A stretch of 64,000 nucleotides of DNA, taken from contig CATOJE010000006.1 in the NCBI GenBank assembly GCA_951800145.1, positions 1 through 64,000 of the forward strand, given 5' to 3'. The notes beneath the pieces were generated by a model. It was not told the DNA's origin. It ran no database searches and saw only the letters and a list, made by a program, of their open reading frames with translations. This document shows positions 27,334 through 35,082 of the stretch, piece after piece (position 1 is the first letter of the stretch; each line of letters opens with the position of its first letter). The position numbers were made by a program, and so were the translations under genes. The DNA is from an uncultured Lachnospiraceae bacterium. Lineage in GTDB: Bacteria; Bacillota; Clostridia; Lachnospirales; Lachnospiraceae.

Positions 27334-28038
27334 TTATGCTTTGCCGAACCGGCGCTCTCTATTATTATACTGCACAATAGCTTTTTCTAATTCCTCCTGA
27401 TTAAAATCCGGCCACAAACAGTCTGTCACATAGATCTCCGTATAAGCCAGCTGCCACAGAAGGTAGTTTGACAGCCGCAGCTCCCCGCTGGTGCGGATCA
27501 GCAGATCCGGATCCGGCATCCCGGCCGTGTCTAAATAGGAGGCAAAGAGCTCCTCTGTAATCGGAACCTCATCCTTCCGATCCCTTAAGAGCTTTCCCAC
27601 CGCCCGGACGATCTCATCCCTTCCGCCATAGTTCACCGCGATCACAAAGGTCAGGCCGGTATTCTCTTTTGTCTCCTCCTCCAGGCGGTTAATGCCGTCG
27701 ATAATATCCTGGTCGAACCGCCTCCGGTCCCCGATCATCCTTACCCGGACATTATTCTCCTTGGCAATCTTCAGCAGCCTTACCATATAGTAACGGAACA
27801 GCTGCATCAGCGCCCCCACCTCCTCCACAGACCGCTTCCAGTTCTCCGTGGAAAAACCATAGACGGTCAGATAATCGATCCCCAGCCGGGCCGCGATCTC
27901 CACCGTCTTTTCCACTGTCTTACATCCTTCCTTATGGCCCATGGTCCGGGGCAGCCCCCGCCGCTTTGCCCACCGGCCATTTCCATCTAAAATAAGTGCC
28001 ACATGGCGGGGAATTACCATATTTGTTAAATCTGCCAT
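27334..28038 (-). CDS. uppS: Undecaprenyl diphosphate synthase (isoprenyl transferase)
   Basis: 234 residues from MADLTNMVIPRHVALILDGNG (ATG 28038, GGAAGGAG six bases upstream). The frame stays open further upstream only because it crosses the R1 repeat. Motifs: LILDGNGRWAKRRGLPRTMGHKEG (catalytic Asp and phosphate loop), YGFSTENWKRS, and RTSGELRLSNYLLWQLAYTEIYVTD. It condenses isopentenyl units to the C55 carrier used for peptidoglycan. Isoprenoid genes dxr and ispG are in the same operon. Confidence 0.95.
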   Translation of the reverse strand: MADLTNMVIPRHVALILDGNGRWAKRRGLPRTMGHKEGCKTVEKTVEIAARLGIDYLTVYGFSTENWKRSVEEVGALMQLFRYYMVRLLKIAKENNVRVRMIGDRRRFDQDIIDGINRLEEETKENTGLTFVIAVNYGGRDEIVRAVGKLLRDRKDEVPITEELFASYLDTAGMPDPDLLIRTSGELRLSNYLLWQLAYTEIYVTDCLWPDFNQEELEKAIVQYNNRERRFGKA

Positions 28039-28138
28039 ATCCGGCTCCTTCCCATCGTAAAAGCGTATACCCAAGGCACACGATCCATTCAGACAACAAT
28101 TCAGGCAGGCTTTCACCTGCCTGATACCTCTGCTGGCT

Positions 28139-28212
28139 GCTGTTCGCGGCCCTGCCGTTACAGCAACAGAATGCACACAAGATGGTCATTTTGACCATTC
28201 TGGCGCCGTTTC
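28139..28212. repeat. Structured intergenic repeat (family R1), copy B
   Basis: Between frr and uppS. It aligns with copy A through CTGTTC-CGGCCCTGCCGT, CAGCAACA, AATGCACACAA and the paired CATT...CCATT segment to GGCGC. Stems are kept with changed pairs: TGCTGT/ACAGCA around GCGGC/GCCGT, and ATGGTCA/TGACCAT. Stems kept despite base changes suggest a structural role. Confidence 0.65.
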
Positions 28213-28213
28213 A

Positions 28214-28765
28214 CTATACAGTCATAATTTCCTTTGTCTTGGACTCGATGGCCTTGTCCACCTTCTCGATCATCTTATCGGTCAGCTTCTGGATCTTCTC
28301 CGTGGCCTCATCCAGATCATCCTCAGAGATATCTCCTGCCTTCTCCATCTTCTTGAAGGTGTCATTGGCATCCCGGCGGATATTCCGGATGGCTACCTTG
28401 GCATTCTCTCCCTTTTTCTTCACATCCTTGGATAATTCCTTACGGCGCTCTTCGGTCAGCTCCGGGAATACCAGGCGGATCACACTTCCGTCATTGGTGG
28501 GATTGATCCCTAAGTCAGAGGTAAGGATGGCCTTCTCCACTGCCTTTAAAAGGCTCTTATCCCAGGGCTGGATCAGAAGCATCCTGGGCTCCGGAACCGA
28601 AACATTCCCAACCTGCTGGATAGGGGTGGGCGTACCGTAATAATCCACCCGGATCCGATCCAATACGTGGGGATTCGCCCGCCCTGCGCGGATGGTGTCA
28701 TACTCGCCAGCCAGATTATCCAGGGTTTTGTTCATCTTCTCTTCATATAATTTGGTATCCGTCAT
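28214..28765 (-). CDS. frr: Ribosome recycling factor
   Basis: 183 residues, standard length. Typical RRF sequence: [59 protein letters not shown], then the coiled-coil body. With EF-G it splits ribosomes after termination. It is 13 bp downstream of pyrH. The gap to uppS is filled by the R1 repeat. Confidence 0.97.
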   Translation of the reverse strand: MTDTKLYEEKMNKTLDNLAGEYDTIRAGRANPHVLDRIRVDYYGTPTPIQQVGNVSVPEPRMLLIQPWDKSLLKAVEKAILTSDLGINPTNDGSVIRLVFPELTEERRKELSKDVKKKGENAKVAIRNIRRDANDTFKKMEKAGDISEDDLDEATEKIQKLTDKMIEKVDKAIESKTKEIMTV

Positions 28766-28778
28766 CTCTTCCTCCTGC

Positions 28779-29480
28779 TTATGCGGTCACGATCGTGCCG
28801 TTTATTTTTCCCTGCATTGCATTGGCAATGCTGTCCTTTTCATTTAAGCTGAATACTGCCATGGGCATCCTTTGCTCCATACACATGATGGAAGCCGTCA
28901 GGTCGATGGCTGTCAGCTGCTTTTCGATCACCTCTTGATAGGTGATCTTCTCATATCTCTTCGCCTCAGGATTCAGCTTGGGGTCGCTGTCATAAATGCC
29001 GTCCACTGCCTTGGCTAACAGGATACAGTCCGCGTCCATCTCAATGGCCCGGAGAGCGATCCCGGTATCCGTGGAAAAGTAAGGATGTCCGGTGCCCCCG
29101 GCGAAAAATAAAACCTTCCCTGCCTTAAATGCCTCATTGGCCTCATCCTTGGAAAAAAGCTTTGTCATGGTGCCGCAGGCAAATGGAGTGAAAATCTCTG
29201 TCTCCATCCCCTCACTGCGGAAAATTTCTGACACATAAATGCAGTTCATAATGGTGGCCAGCATACCGATCTGATCCGCCTTGGTGCGGTCGATGGCCTT
29301 GCTGGTCCTGCCTCTCCAGAAGTTCCCGCCGCCGATGACAATGCCTACCTGGACGCCCGCATCCGATGATATCTTCACCTGGCGGGCCACCTCCTTCACT
29401 GTGTCTTCATCATAGCCAGTCTTCCTGGCCCCCGCCAGAGCTTCCCCGCTCAGCTTTAATAGGACTCGCTTCATCTCCAT
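28779..29480 (-). CDS. pyrH: UMP kinase
   Basis: 233 residues. Amino-acid-kinase fold: [14 protein letters not shown] (phosphate loop), [39 protein letters not shown] and [26 protein letters not shown]. Phosphorylates UMP to UDP. It is first in the long operon to polC. rpsB and tsf, its usual upstream neighbours, are absent; instead a divergent secreted-protein gene follows. Two copies of GGTATAATCAAG upstream (near 29512 and 29565, minus-strand reading) may be paired -10 elements. Confidence 0.96.
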   Translation of the reverse strand: MEMKRVLLKLSGEALAGARKTGYDEDTVKEVARQVKISSDAGVQVGIVIGGGNFWRGRTSKAIDRTKADQIGMLATIMNCIYVSEIFRSEGMETEIFTPFACGTMTKLFSKDEANEAFKAGKVLFFAGGTGHPYFSTDTGIALRAIEMDADCILLAKAVDGIYDSDPKLNPEAKRYEKITYQEVIEKQLTAIDLTASIMCMEQRMPMAVFSLNEKDSIANAMQGKINGTIVTA

Positions 29481-29644
29481 AATATATATCTCCTGCCCTT
29501 GATTTTGTTTCCTTGATTATACCTTGTCCACAGCCGCCAGGCAGCGGATAAGTGATACGTTTTCTTGATTATACCATAAACCCCCGACAGAAAAAAGTAC
29601 TTTATTTTTAATTTTTATTCTGCCCATCACAGCCTCTTTTTCGC

Positions 29645-29673
29645 TTGTTTGCTGACAAATACTGTGGTAAAAT
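29645..29673 (+). promoter_or_regulatory. Promoter of the secreted zinc-ribbon-like protein gene
   Basis: TTGTTT (29645-29650) and TAAAAT (29668-29673) are 17 bp apart, and an AGGAGG ribosome site follows at 29695-29702. It faces away from the pyrH promoter region. Confidence 0.5.
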
Positions 29674-29708
29674 CAAGAAAATGCACATTTTTCTCAGGAG
29701 GATTCATC

Positions 29709-30362
29709 ATGAAGAAAACTTGGAAATCACTGATTTTAACCGCCGCGCTCTCCCTCACCCTGACCATTCCGGCCCTTGGAGGGGCATGGCAGTCTGACGC
29801 TGCCGGATACTGGTATCAGAAGGATGACGGCTCCTATCCAGTAAGCTGCTGGCAGTGGATCGACGGGAATCAGGACGGCATCGCGGAAAATTATTGTTTT
29901 AACGACAAGGGCTATCTCCTGGTCAGCACAACCACCCCGGATGGCTATACAGTGAATGCTGACGGCGCCTGGACGGTTAATGGTATTGTCCAGACTCAAG
30001 CCGCTCCGCTGCCGATGGCGTCCTCCCAGGATCAGACCGACCTGACGGCCATCCCCGCTCAGTCCCAGAACCAGACCGCTCAGGCAGCCATCCCCTCTCC
30101 GGACCAAGATCAGACCGAGCAGACGGCCATTCCCTCTCAGACCCAGGATCAGGCCTCGCGGACGGTTTCTTCTGCCGGAAGCACAGGCGTATCGAGGGTT
30201 CCTTATGACGGCTATACCATCATTGTAAATACCAACACGAAAAAATACCACGTTCCAACCTGCCGCTCCGTAAAAACCATCAAATCCAGTAATCTGGGCT
30301 ACAGTGATAATGCCGCCGCACTAAACGCGCTGGGCTATGTTCCCTGTAAAAACTGCCACTGA
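29709..30362 (+). CDS. Secreted protein with cell-wall-binding motif, Gln-rich repeats and C-terminal Cys cluster
   Basis: 217 residues from MKKTWKSLILTAALSL (AGGAGG seven bases upstream), with a signal peptide. Residues 25-100 hold the Lachnospiraceae wall-binding pattern AAGYWYQKDDGSYPVSCWQWIDGN...TTTPDGYTVNADGAWTVNG. A Gln/Thr/Pro-rich stretch follows with imperfect 14-residue repeats (QDQTDLTAIPAQSQNQT..., DQDQTEQTAIPSQTQDQ). The C-terminus resembles the small Ada-like metal-binding fold (NTNTKKYHVPTCRSVKTIK...GYVPCKNCH) with three Cys and two His. The role is unknown; similar C-terminal modules occur on secreted nucleases and wall proteins. Confidence 0.75.
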   Translation: MKKTWKSLILTAALSLTLTIPALGGAWQSDAAGYWYQKDDGSYPVSCWQWIDGNQDGIAENYCFNDKGYLLVSTTTPDGYTVNADGAWTVNGIVQTQAAPLPMASSQDQTDLTAIPAQSQNQTAQAAIPSPDQDQTEQTAIPSQTQDQASRTVSSAGSTGVSRVPYDGYTIIVNTNTKKYHVPTCRSVKTIKSSNLGYSDNAAALNALGYVPCKNCH

Positions 30363-30466
30363 CAAATCTGGCGTACCAGGGATCTAACTGTAAACTGCGA
30401 CAGGCTGCTTAGGAACAGTCCCAAAATAACTTACCATATTCCTTAATACAGAAAGGAAGAACACCC

Positions 30467-31165
30467 ATGGCATTTTTAGAAAATCTGCATCCCTTTTACG
30501 GCACCGGTAAGCGGAACCGGGCCGGAGAAACCCTGGAGGAATTTCTGGACCATTATGACCCGAAAAAATATGACTGTCCCAGCAATACCACAGATATTGT
30601 GGTGGTGCGCTGCCGTGAGGCGCTCACCCATTGGGGACAGCCCTTAGAGGTTCTTTTAGTAAAGCGGAGCAATCATCCCAGCATCGGCTGCTGGGCCACG
30701 CCGGGGGGATTTGTGGAATTAAAAGAAGATTTAGAAGCTGGCGCTGCCAGAGAATTAGAAGAAGAGACCGGAGTAAAAGGGCTCCCCTTAAAGCAGCTGA
30801 CCACCTGGGGAGCCTACGGCCGGGATCCCCGGTGGCGGGTGATCACCACCTCCTTCCTTGCCCTTGTGGAAGGGGATGTGCCGGTAAAGGCCGGGGATGA
30901 CGCTGACGACGCCCTGTGGTTCCAGGTATCCCTAACCCGGGATCCAGAAGCCTCCCGGGAGATCTGGCATCTGGAGCTGTGTCATAAGGAGCAGGGCATC
31001 TCCCTCTCCTCTAAGGTACAGATCTGCCGCTCCTCTCACCCCCTCCTCACCCAGGAGCGCTATCAGCTGCTGGCAAGCGACGGGATCGCAGTGGATCACG
31101 GCTGCATAATCACACAGGCTTTGCTGGAGCTTAGGAGGGCGATTGAAGCAAAAATTTTCTTTTAA
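30467..31165 (+). CDS. Nudix hydrolase
   Basis: 232 residues. The Nudix box is complete: GGFVELKEDLEAGAARELEEETGV (about 83-106), with the glutamates that bind Mg. The family hydrolyses nucleoside diphosphates linked to another moiety. N-terminal features (HYDPKKYDCPSNTTDIVVV...VLLVKRSNHPSIGCWATPGG) fit the ADP-ribose/NADH-type group, but the substrate is not clear. There is no C-terminal winged helix of NrtR type. The stop codon overlaps the stop of the convergent rnlB-like gene. Confidence 0.85.
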   Translation: MAFLENLHPFYGTGKRNRAGETLEEFLDHYDPKKYDCPSNTTDIVVVRCREALTHWGQPLEVLLVKRSNHPSIGCWATPGGFVELKEDLEAGAARELEEETGVKGLPLKQLTTWGAYGRDPRWRVITTSFLALVEGDVPVKAGDDADDALWFQVSLTRDPEASREIWHLELCHKEQGISLSSKVQICRSSHPLLTQERYQLLASDGIAVDHGCIITQALLELRRAIEAKIFF

Positions 31166-31524
31166 ATTACACAATTCTTCTCTATTAGCTTTTGTTGATA
31201 AGACGTAAGCCCAGAAGCATGCAGATAATCTTTATCGCTTTGTAAATATTCGCAAATAAATTTGCGAAGAGGCGCTTGCCTTTTCACTGGTATAAACTGA
31301 AATGATTCGGTTACAAATTCTTCGTGTTCAAAGGTGCCGCTTATAAAGCGCTCATCAGAATTTCCACTATGAAGTAATTCATCAAAAATTATTTTACCGG
31401 AATAATTCAGTTTTCGTAAATCATCAGCAATTTCCGATAAATATTCAAAAGGAGACTCGCATGTCTGAATTAAAACCAGGATTACATTCTGATCTTCTAA
31501 TTTAATAAAATCATATTCCTTCAT
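31162..31524 (-). CDS. rnlB: RnlB-like antitoxin
   Basis: 120 residues, the size of E. coli RnlB (about 123). It has the recognisable centre of that family: YSGKIIFDELLHSGNSDERFISGTF (E. coli has GEILFDLLCANGPEWNRFV) and a similar tail LRKFICEYLQSDKDYLHASGLTSYQQ (E. coli LRNHPEYLEASVLSPDD). It follows the RnlA fusion gene in the same order as rnlA-rnlB and on the same strand, after a 42-bp gap. RnlB binds and silences RnlA until phage shut-off of host expression lets it decay. Identification rests on recalled family sequence and gene order. Confidence 0.7.
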   Translation of the reverse strand: MKEYDFIKLEDQNVILVLIQTCESPFEYLSEIADDLRKLNYSGKIIFDELLHSGNSDERFISGTFEHEEFVTESFQFIPVKRQAPLRKFICEYLQSDKDYLHASGLTSYQQKLIEKNCVI

Positions 31525-31566
31525 TATGCCCTGTCTCCTTTCCGTAAAATTTGATTAAAAATATTT

Positions 31567-32997
31567 TTAAAGAGTATAAAAATCGTCTATAATTTCCAGT
31601 GTTCTTTTAATTAAATCATGAGCCAGACTGCAATCAAGTAACTTGGTTGTATCAAGTGGTGCGGTGGGATCGTCCCAATGTTCCAGCACGTGACGATTAT
31701 TGTGGTAAAATGTATAGCATCGTCCCAGATAAGCTATTTCTGACGAAGTAGCTGTTCCAGCCGAGCCTTCTTTTAATTGATATTTCGATCCATTAGGTTC
31801 AAAAAAATCAAATCCATTTCTCTTTATATATTTATTATCCGGAACGATTTTTCGTTCGATGACAATTCGCTTCAAATGCCCTTCAAGTACTCTCATGGCC
31901 GGTTGTGCTAAGAATGTTCCATCAAACATATCCCCTGAAAGATTCAAATTATAGACAGCTTGATGTAATACCTTTTCCATTTTCAAATTAAACTTGCCAT
32001 AAGAATTTGGCAAATAATATTGGAATTCATCACGTACATTATTTTTATCTATATTTAGTTGATATGTCTGATTAAAAATTTTTGGAATCTCCTCAATATC
32101 TACTAATTCTGTGACATATGTAGTAATACAGGAAAACAATGTTTGTGGCTTTCCTTGAACCATCAATTTATTTGTATCATAATGGTTAATTGTTATTTTG
32201 TCTTTTTTTCCCAAACTTAAGCTATAAGAAATTCCATGTGCGATTGCCTGTTTATTTTCTGTTATATTTGAATCATACTGTTCTTTAATCAGATCGATAA
32301 CAGCAAGTAAATCTTGGCGGTTTATACCATCTGCAGTAAACCAATAATCCCCTTTTTTTATTTTAGGAATACCATTTCCTTCTGTAAGGGCAGATTTAGC
32401 AAGTGCATCGGCCATATCATTATATTTATTATTGGAGTGTGCAGTTATTTTCAAAAAAGTTATCTTAATGGACTTCTTCCATCCATTCATAGCTTCAGCA
32501 TACCTCTGGGCCAGCTCATTTTTAGCTTTCCACTCTCCAATTACCCATTTTTCAATTCCCGCATAATCATACCTGATTTCCACTTCTGAATATCCATTTG
32601 TTATAGCCCATTTAACGGCAAACATGGCTCCTAACATTTCACCGGCAACATTACGGATTGCCAAAGATGCTGGACTGTCTCCGTTTCCATGTTCTTTTAT
32701 AGTATCTCCAGAAGGTGTTAATATTACACATCCAAAGGAGTATTTTTTTAGTCGTTCGTCAAAGCTCCCATCAACATATGCAATAACTTTTGTCGGTTCC
32801 ATATTAACTGAATCAACCTTTTTATTCGCCTTAGGTGCCGCGCCATTATTCAAATAATTTTCAGCTTCTTCCAAAGTGAGAAAGCTCTTAAACTCCGCAT
32901 TGCTATAGCCAGCAGTAGCAGCCTGACAGTCACTCCAGTTTTCAAATATACCCGTTTTTACCCCTTTTCGGACAGCATAATACTTATTTTTTGCCAT
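31567..32997 (-). CDS. rnlA: Viroplasmin-RNase HI-RnlA fusion toxin
   Basis: 476 residues in three parts. Residues 1-50 are a viroplasmin-type nucleic-acid-binding module (YYAVRKGVKTGIFENWSDCQ). Residues 70-205 are RNase HI with all acidic residues: Asp76 (YVDGS), Glu120 (GEMLGAM), Asp144 (IRYDYAG), Asp197 (YNDMADALA), plus TAHSNN. Residues 240-476 match RnlA, the mRNA endonuclease toxin: LMVQGKPQTLFS, MRVLEGHLKR, GFDFFEPNGSKYQLKEG, and the HEPN Rx4H site in CYTFYHNNRHVLEH (Arg435, His440). In E. coli, RNase HI is a separate protein that stimulates RnlA and is needed for RnlB inhibition; here it is joined in one chain. The gene is AT-rich compared with neighbours, suggesting transfer. Confidence 0.85.
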   Translation of the reverse strand: MAKNKYYAVRKGVKTGIFENWSDCQAATAGYSNAEFKSFLTLEEAENYLNNGAAPKANKKVDSVNMEPTKVIAYVDGSFDERLKKYSFGCVILTPSGDTIKEHGNGDSPASLAIRNVAGEMLGAMFAVKWAITNGYSEVEIRYDYAGIEKWVIGEWKAKNELAQRYAEAMNGWKKSIKITFLKITAHSNNKYNDMADALAKSALTEGNGIPKIKKGDYWFTADGINRQDLLAVIDLIKEQYDSNITENKQAIAHGISYSLSLGKKDKITINHYDTNKLMVQGKPQTLFSCITTYVTELVDIEEIPKIFNQTYQLNIDKNNVRDEFQYYLPNSYGKFNLKMEKVLHQAVYNLNLSGDMFDGTFLAQPAMRVLEGHLKRIVIERKIVPDNKYIKRNGFDFFEPNGSKYQLKEGSAGTATSSEIAYLGRCYTFYHNNRHVLEHWDDPTAPLDTTKLLDCSLAHDLIKRTLEIIDDFYTL

Positions 32998-33020
32998 GGC
33001 GCACCTCCTATGAGCGTATT

Positions 33021-33049
33021 ATTATATTCCAAAAGGAAGATTCTGTCAA
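33021..33049 (-). promoter_or_regulatory. Strong promoter of the rnlA-rnlB unit
   Basis: Consensus TTGACA (33044-33049) and TATAAT (33021-33026) with a 17-bp spacer, followed by an AGGAGGTGCGCC ribosome site at the start codon. The spacer carries an inverted TTCC-AAAA-GGAA that could be an autoregulatory site. The rest of the 32998-33341 gap is AT-rich with no gene except a terminator at its right end. Confidence 0.8.
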
Positions 33050-33258
33050 GAAAAAATTCAAGAGTCCATCCTAATAGTTCATCTTAATAATAAATGCGCA
33101 GATCTATCTGAGCTGTTGCGATTCACTTTCATTTTACAATATATGCCTAAGAATCTCAAATGTTTTCTATAATAAAATTGGCTTATACTAGTACATCGTT
33201 TTGATTTCCCCAAAGTATAAACACCGAAACGGGCCGGACTGCTGTTACCACAATGCCA

Positions 33259-33298
33259 AAAGGCACCTCCAAACCAAAACATCTTGTGAGGTGCCTTT
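33259..33298 (-). terminator. Terminator downstream of the RraA-like gene
   Basis: AAAGGCACCTC and GAGGTGCCTTT form an 11-bp perfect stem with an 18-nt loop, about 45 bp after the RraA-like stop codon. T-rich tails on both sides make it usable in both directions. Confidence 0.75.
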
Positions 33299-33341
33299 CT
33301 TTTCTGGTTCTATCAGCTTTCGCTTCTTAATAAACCAGCGC

Positions 33342-34046
33342 TCATTCCTCCTGCCTTTCATAGATCTCGAAACCGCATTTGGCAATATTATTATCAATCA
33401 TGGTAAAGCCCGGGCTTGCCTCCCATTTGCCTTCCCGGATCAGTACATCGAATTCCGCCTCCCGTTTGATAACCCCCTTTACCTTTTTTAAAAGCTCCCT
33501 GGCATCCTGAGGCCGGATGACCACCACACCATCCTCGTCTCCCACGATGATATCTCCTGGATGAACCACCTGATCGGCACAGGCAATATCTGTATTGATT
33601 TCTCCATATCCATTCTTATAGGGGCCGCGGGGCGTCACTCCTCTGGAATATACCGGGAAATCCTCTTCCTCCAAATACTGGGTATCACGCACACAGCCAT
33701 CCACCACAAAGCCGCCCAGCTTCTTATAATGAGCAAACTGATACATAATATCCCCGCAGACACTGTGAGTGAGATCCCCGCTGTCATTTACTACAATCAC
33801 ATCCCCCGGCTGTGCCAGGGCGATCGCCTTGTTGAAAAGTAAATTGTCCGCCATATCCGCCTTTACCGTCAGAGCCGGCCCGCAGATTTTTTTACATTTT
33901 CCCCTTGGCTTTATGGAAGAATGCAGGCAGAACAGCCGCCCCATACAATCAGAAATATTTGCTACCGGAATATCACGGAATGCCTGGATCAGCTCCGGAT
34001 CCGGTCTCTGGAAATCTTTAAAAATTCTTAACCCTGGTGTTGACAT
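33342..34046 (-). CDS. RraA / HMG-CHA aldolase family protein
   Basis: 234 residues. The family core is visible: PVANISDCMGRL, GPALTVKADMADNLLFNKAIALAQPGDVIVVNDSGDLTHSVCGDIM, KKLGGFVVDGCVRDTQYLEEEDFPVYSRGVTPRGPYKNG and VHPGDIIVGDEDGVVVIRP. The Gly-Gly-...-Asp-Gly-x-x-Arg-Asp motif binds the metal and carboxylate in 4-hydroxy-4-methyl-2-oxoglutarate aldolases, and is shared with RraA, the RNase E inhibitor. Its place after a 2-hydroxyacid dehydrogenase and a GltS symporter points to an aldolase or decarboxylase of a small oxo-acid pathway rather than an RNase regulator. Confidence 0.8.
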   Translation of the reverse strand: MSTPGLRIFKDFQRPDPELIQAFRDIPVANISDCMGRLFCLHSSIKPRGKCKKICGPALTVKADMADNLLFNKAIALAQPGDVIVVNDSGDLTHSVCGDIMYQFAHYKKLGGFVVDGCVRDTQYLEEEDFPVYSRGVTPRGPYKNGYGEINTDIACADQVVHPGDIIVGDEDGVVVIRPQDARELLKKVKGVIKREAEFDVLIREGKWEASPGFTMIDNNIAKCGFEIYERQEE

Positions 34047-34077
34047 TTATTTTCCTCCTTAAATCCTTTCATTTGAT

Positions 34078-35001
34078 CTAAACAATGATACCCTCCGCAG
34101 GCTCACCCCGAAGAACACGGAGTGTATTCTCCACTACAGCCATTCCTGTGCGGTACAGCGCTTCCTCCGTATTCCCTCCGATATGGGGCGTTGCTGAGAA
34201 ATTATCCAGCTCCAAAAGCCTGCTGTCCGCCCTGAGGGGCTCCGAGGCAAACACATCAAAGGCTGCCCCGCGAAGCTTGCCCTCCTTCAGCGCATGATAC
34301 AGATCCTCTTCATTTACGATGCCTCCCCGGGCTGTATTAACAAAAATCGCATTTTTCTTAAAATGGTCAAACATGCTGCCATGGATAAAATTTTTCGTAT
34401 CCTCTGTCAGATAGATACTGATGCTGACCAGATCCGAGGATTCCAGAAGCTTCTCCACTGTATCCATCTTCTGGATTCCTCTTTTTCTTGCCTCCTCTTC
34501 TGTCACAAAGGGGTCGTATCCAGTCACCCTTACCTGAAATGCAGCCTTCAGCATATTCGCGGCACACTGGTGGATCCGTCCCATGCCGATGAGCCCCAGT
34601 GTTTTTCCGCTCACCTCGGTTCCCAGCATATCCGGGGGAGCGATCCGGTGAAAGCTTCCTCTGCGTAATCCCACATTCGCTTTATAAAGGTCCCAGCTCA
34701 TCTCTAAAAACCGCGCCACGATCATCTCCGCAACAGAAACCGTATTAGCGCCTGGCGCATTCAGGACATGGATTCCCCGCTCCCTGGCCGCTTCCACGTC
34801 AATGGTGTCAAATCCGGCCCCGTGCCTGGCAATCACCTTCAGCTTCGGCGCTCTCTCCATAATCTCCCTGTTAACCCGGATACCGCGGACGATCATCCCC
34901 TCCGCCTGCTCCAGATGCTCCAGATCCTTTACAACCTCCGCATGGGCGGTTAAATATTCCACTGCCTTCGGATGAATAAATTCATTTAAAAAAACCTGCA
35001 T
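34078..35001 (-). CDS. D-isomer-specific 2-hydroxyacid dehydrogenase
   Basis: About 307 residues from MQVFLNEFIHPKAVEYL (ATG 35001 after GGGAGGAAGAAGG). NAD-binding and catalytic features of the family: APKLKVIARHGAGFDTIDVEAARERGI, the dinucleotide loop GLIGMGRIHQ, VNTARGGIVNEEDLYHALKEGKLRGAAFDVFASEP and catalytic His in SATPHIGGNTEEA. The loop has His where GxGxIG usually has the last Gly, a small departure. It reduces or oxidises a 2-oxo/2-hydroxy acid. It is in an RpiR-regulated operon with gltS-like and RraA-like genes. Confidence 0.85.
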   Translation of the reverse strand: MQVFLNEFIHPKAVEYLTAHAEVVKDLEHLEQAEGMIVRGIRVNREIMERAPKLKVIARHGAGFDTIDVEAARERGIHVLNAPGANTVSVAEMIVARFLEMSWDLYKANVGLRRGSFHRIAPPDMLGTEVSGKTLGLIGMGRIHQCAANMLKAAFQVRVTGYDPFVTEEEARKRGIQKMDTVEKLLESSDLVSISIYLTEDTKNFIHGSMFDHFKKNAIFVNTARGGIVNEEDLYHALKEGKLRGAAFDVFASEPLRADSRLLELDNFSATPHIGGNTEEALYRTGMAVVENTLRVLRGEPAEGIIV

Positions 35002-35082
35002 CCTTCTTCCTCCCTTCACGTTCCTGTTACTTTGTTAACATGGTCTCACAGCTCCCTCTGGAAGCCATTTTCAAAATCCCCT

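Noticed and set aside
28038-28176. Longer N-terminus of UppS (46 extra residues)
   Set aside because: The extension is translated from the intergenic repeat; the ribosome site and family alignment support the start at 28038.
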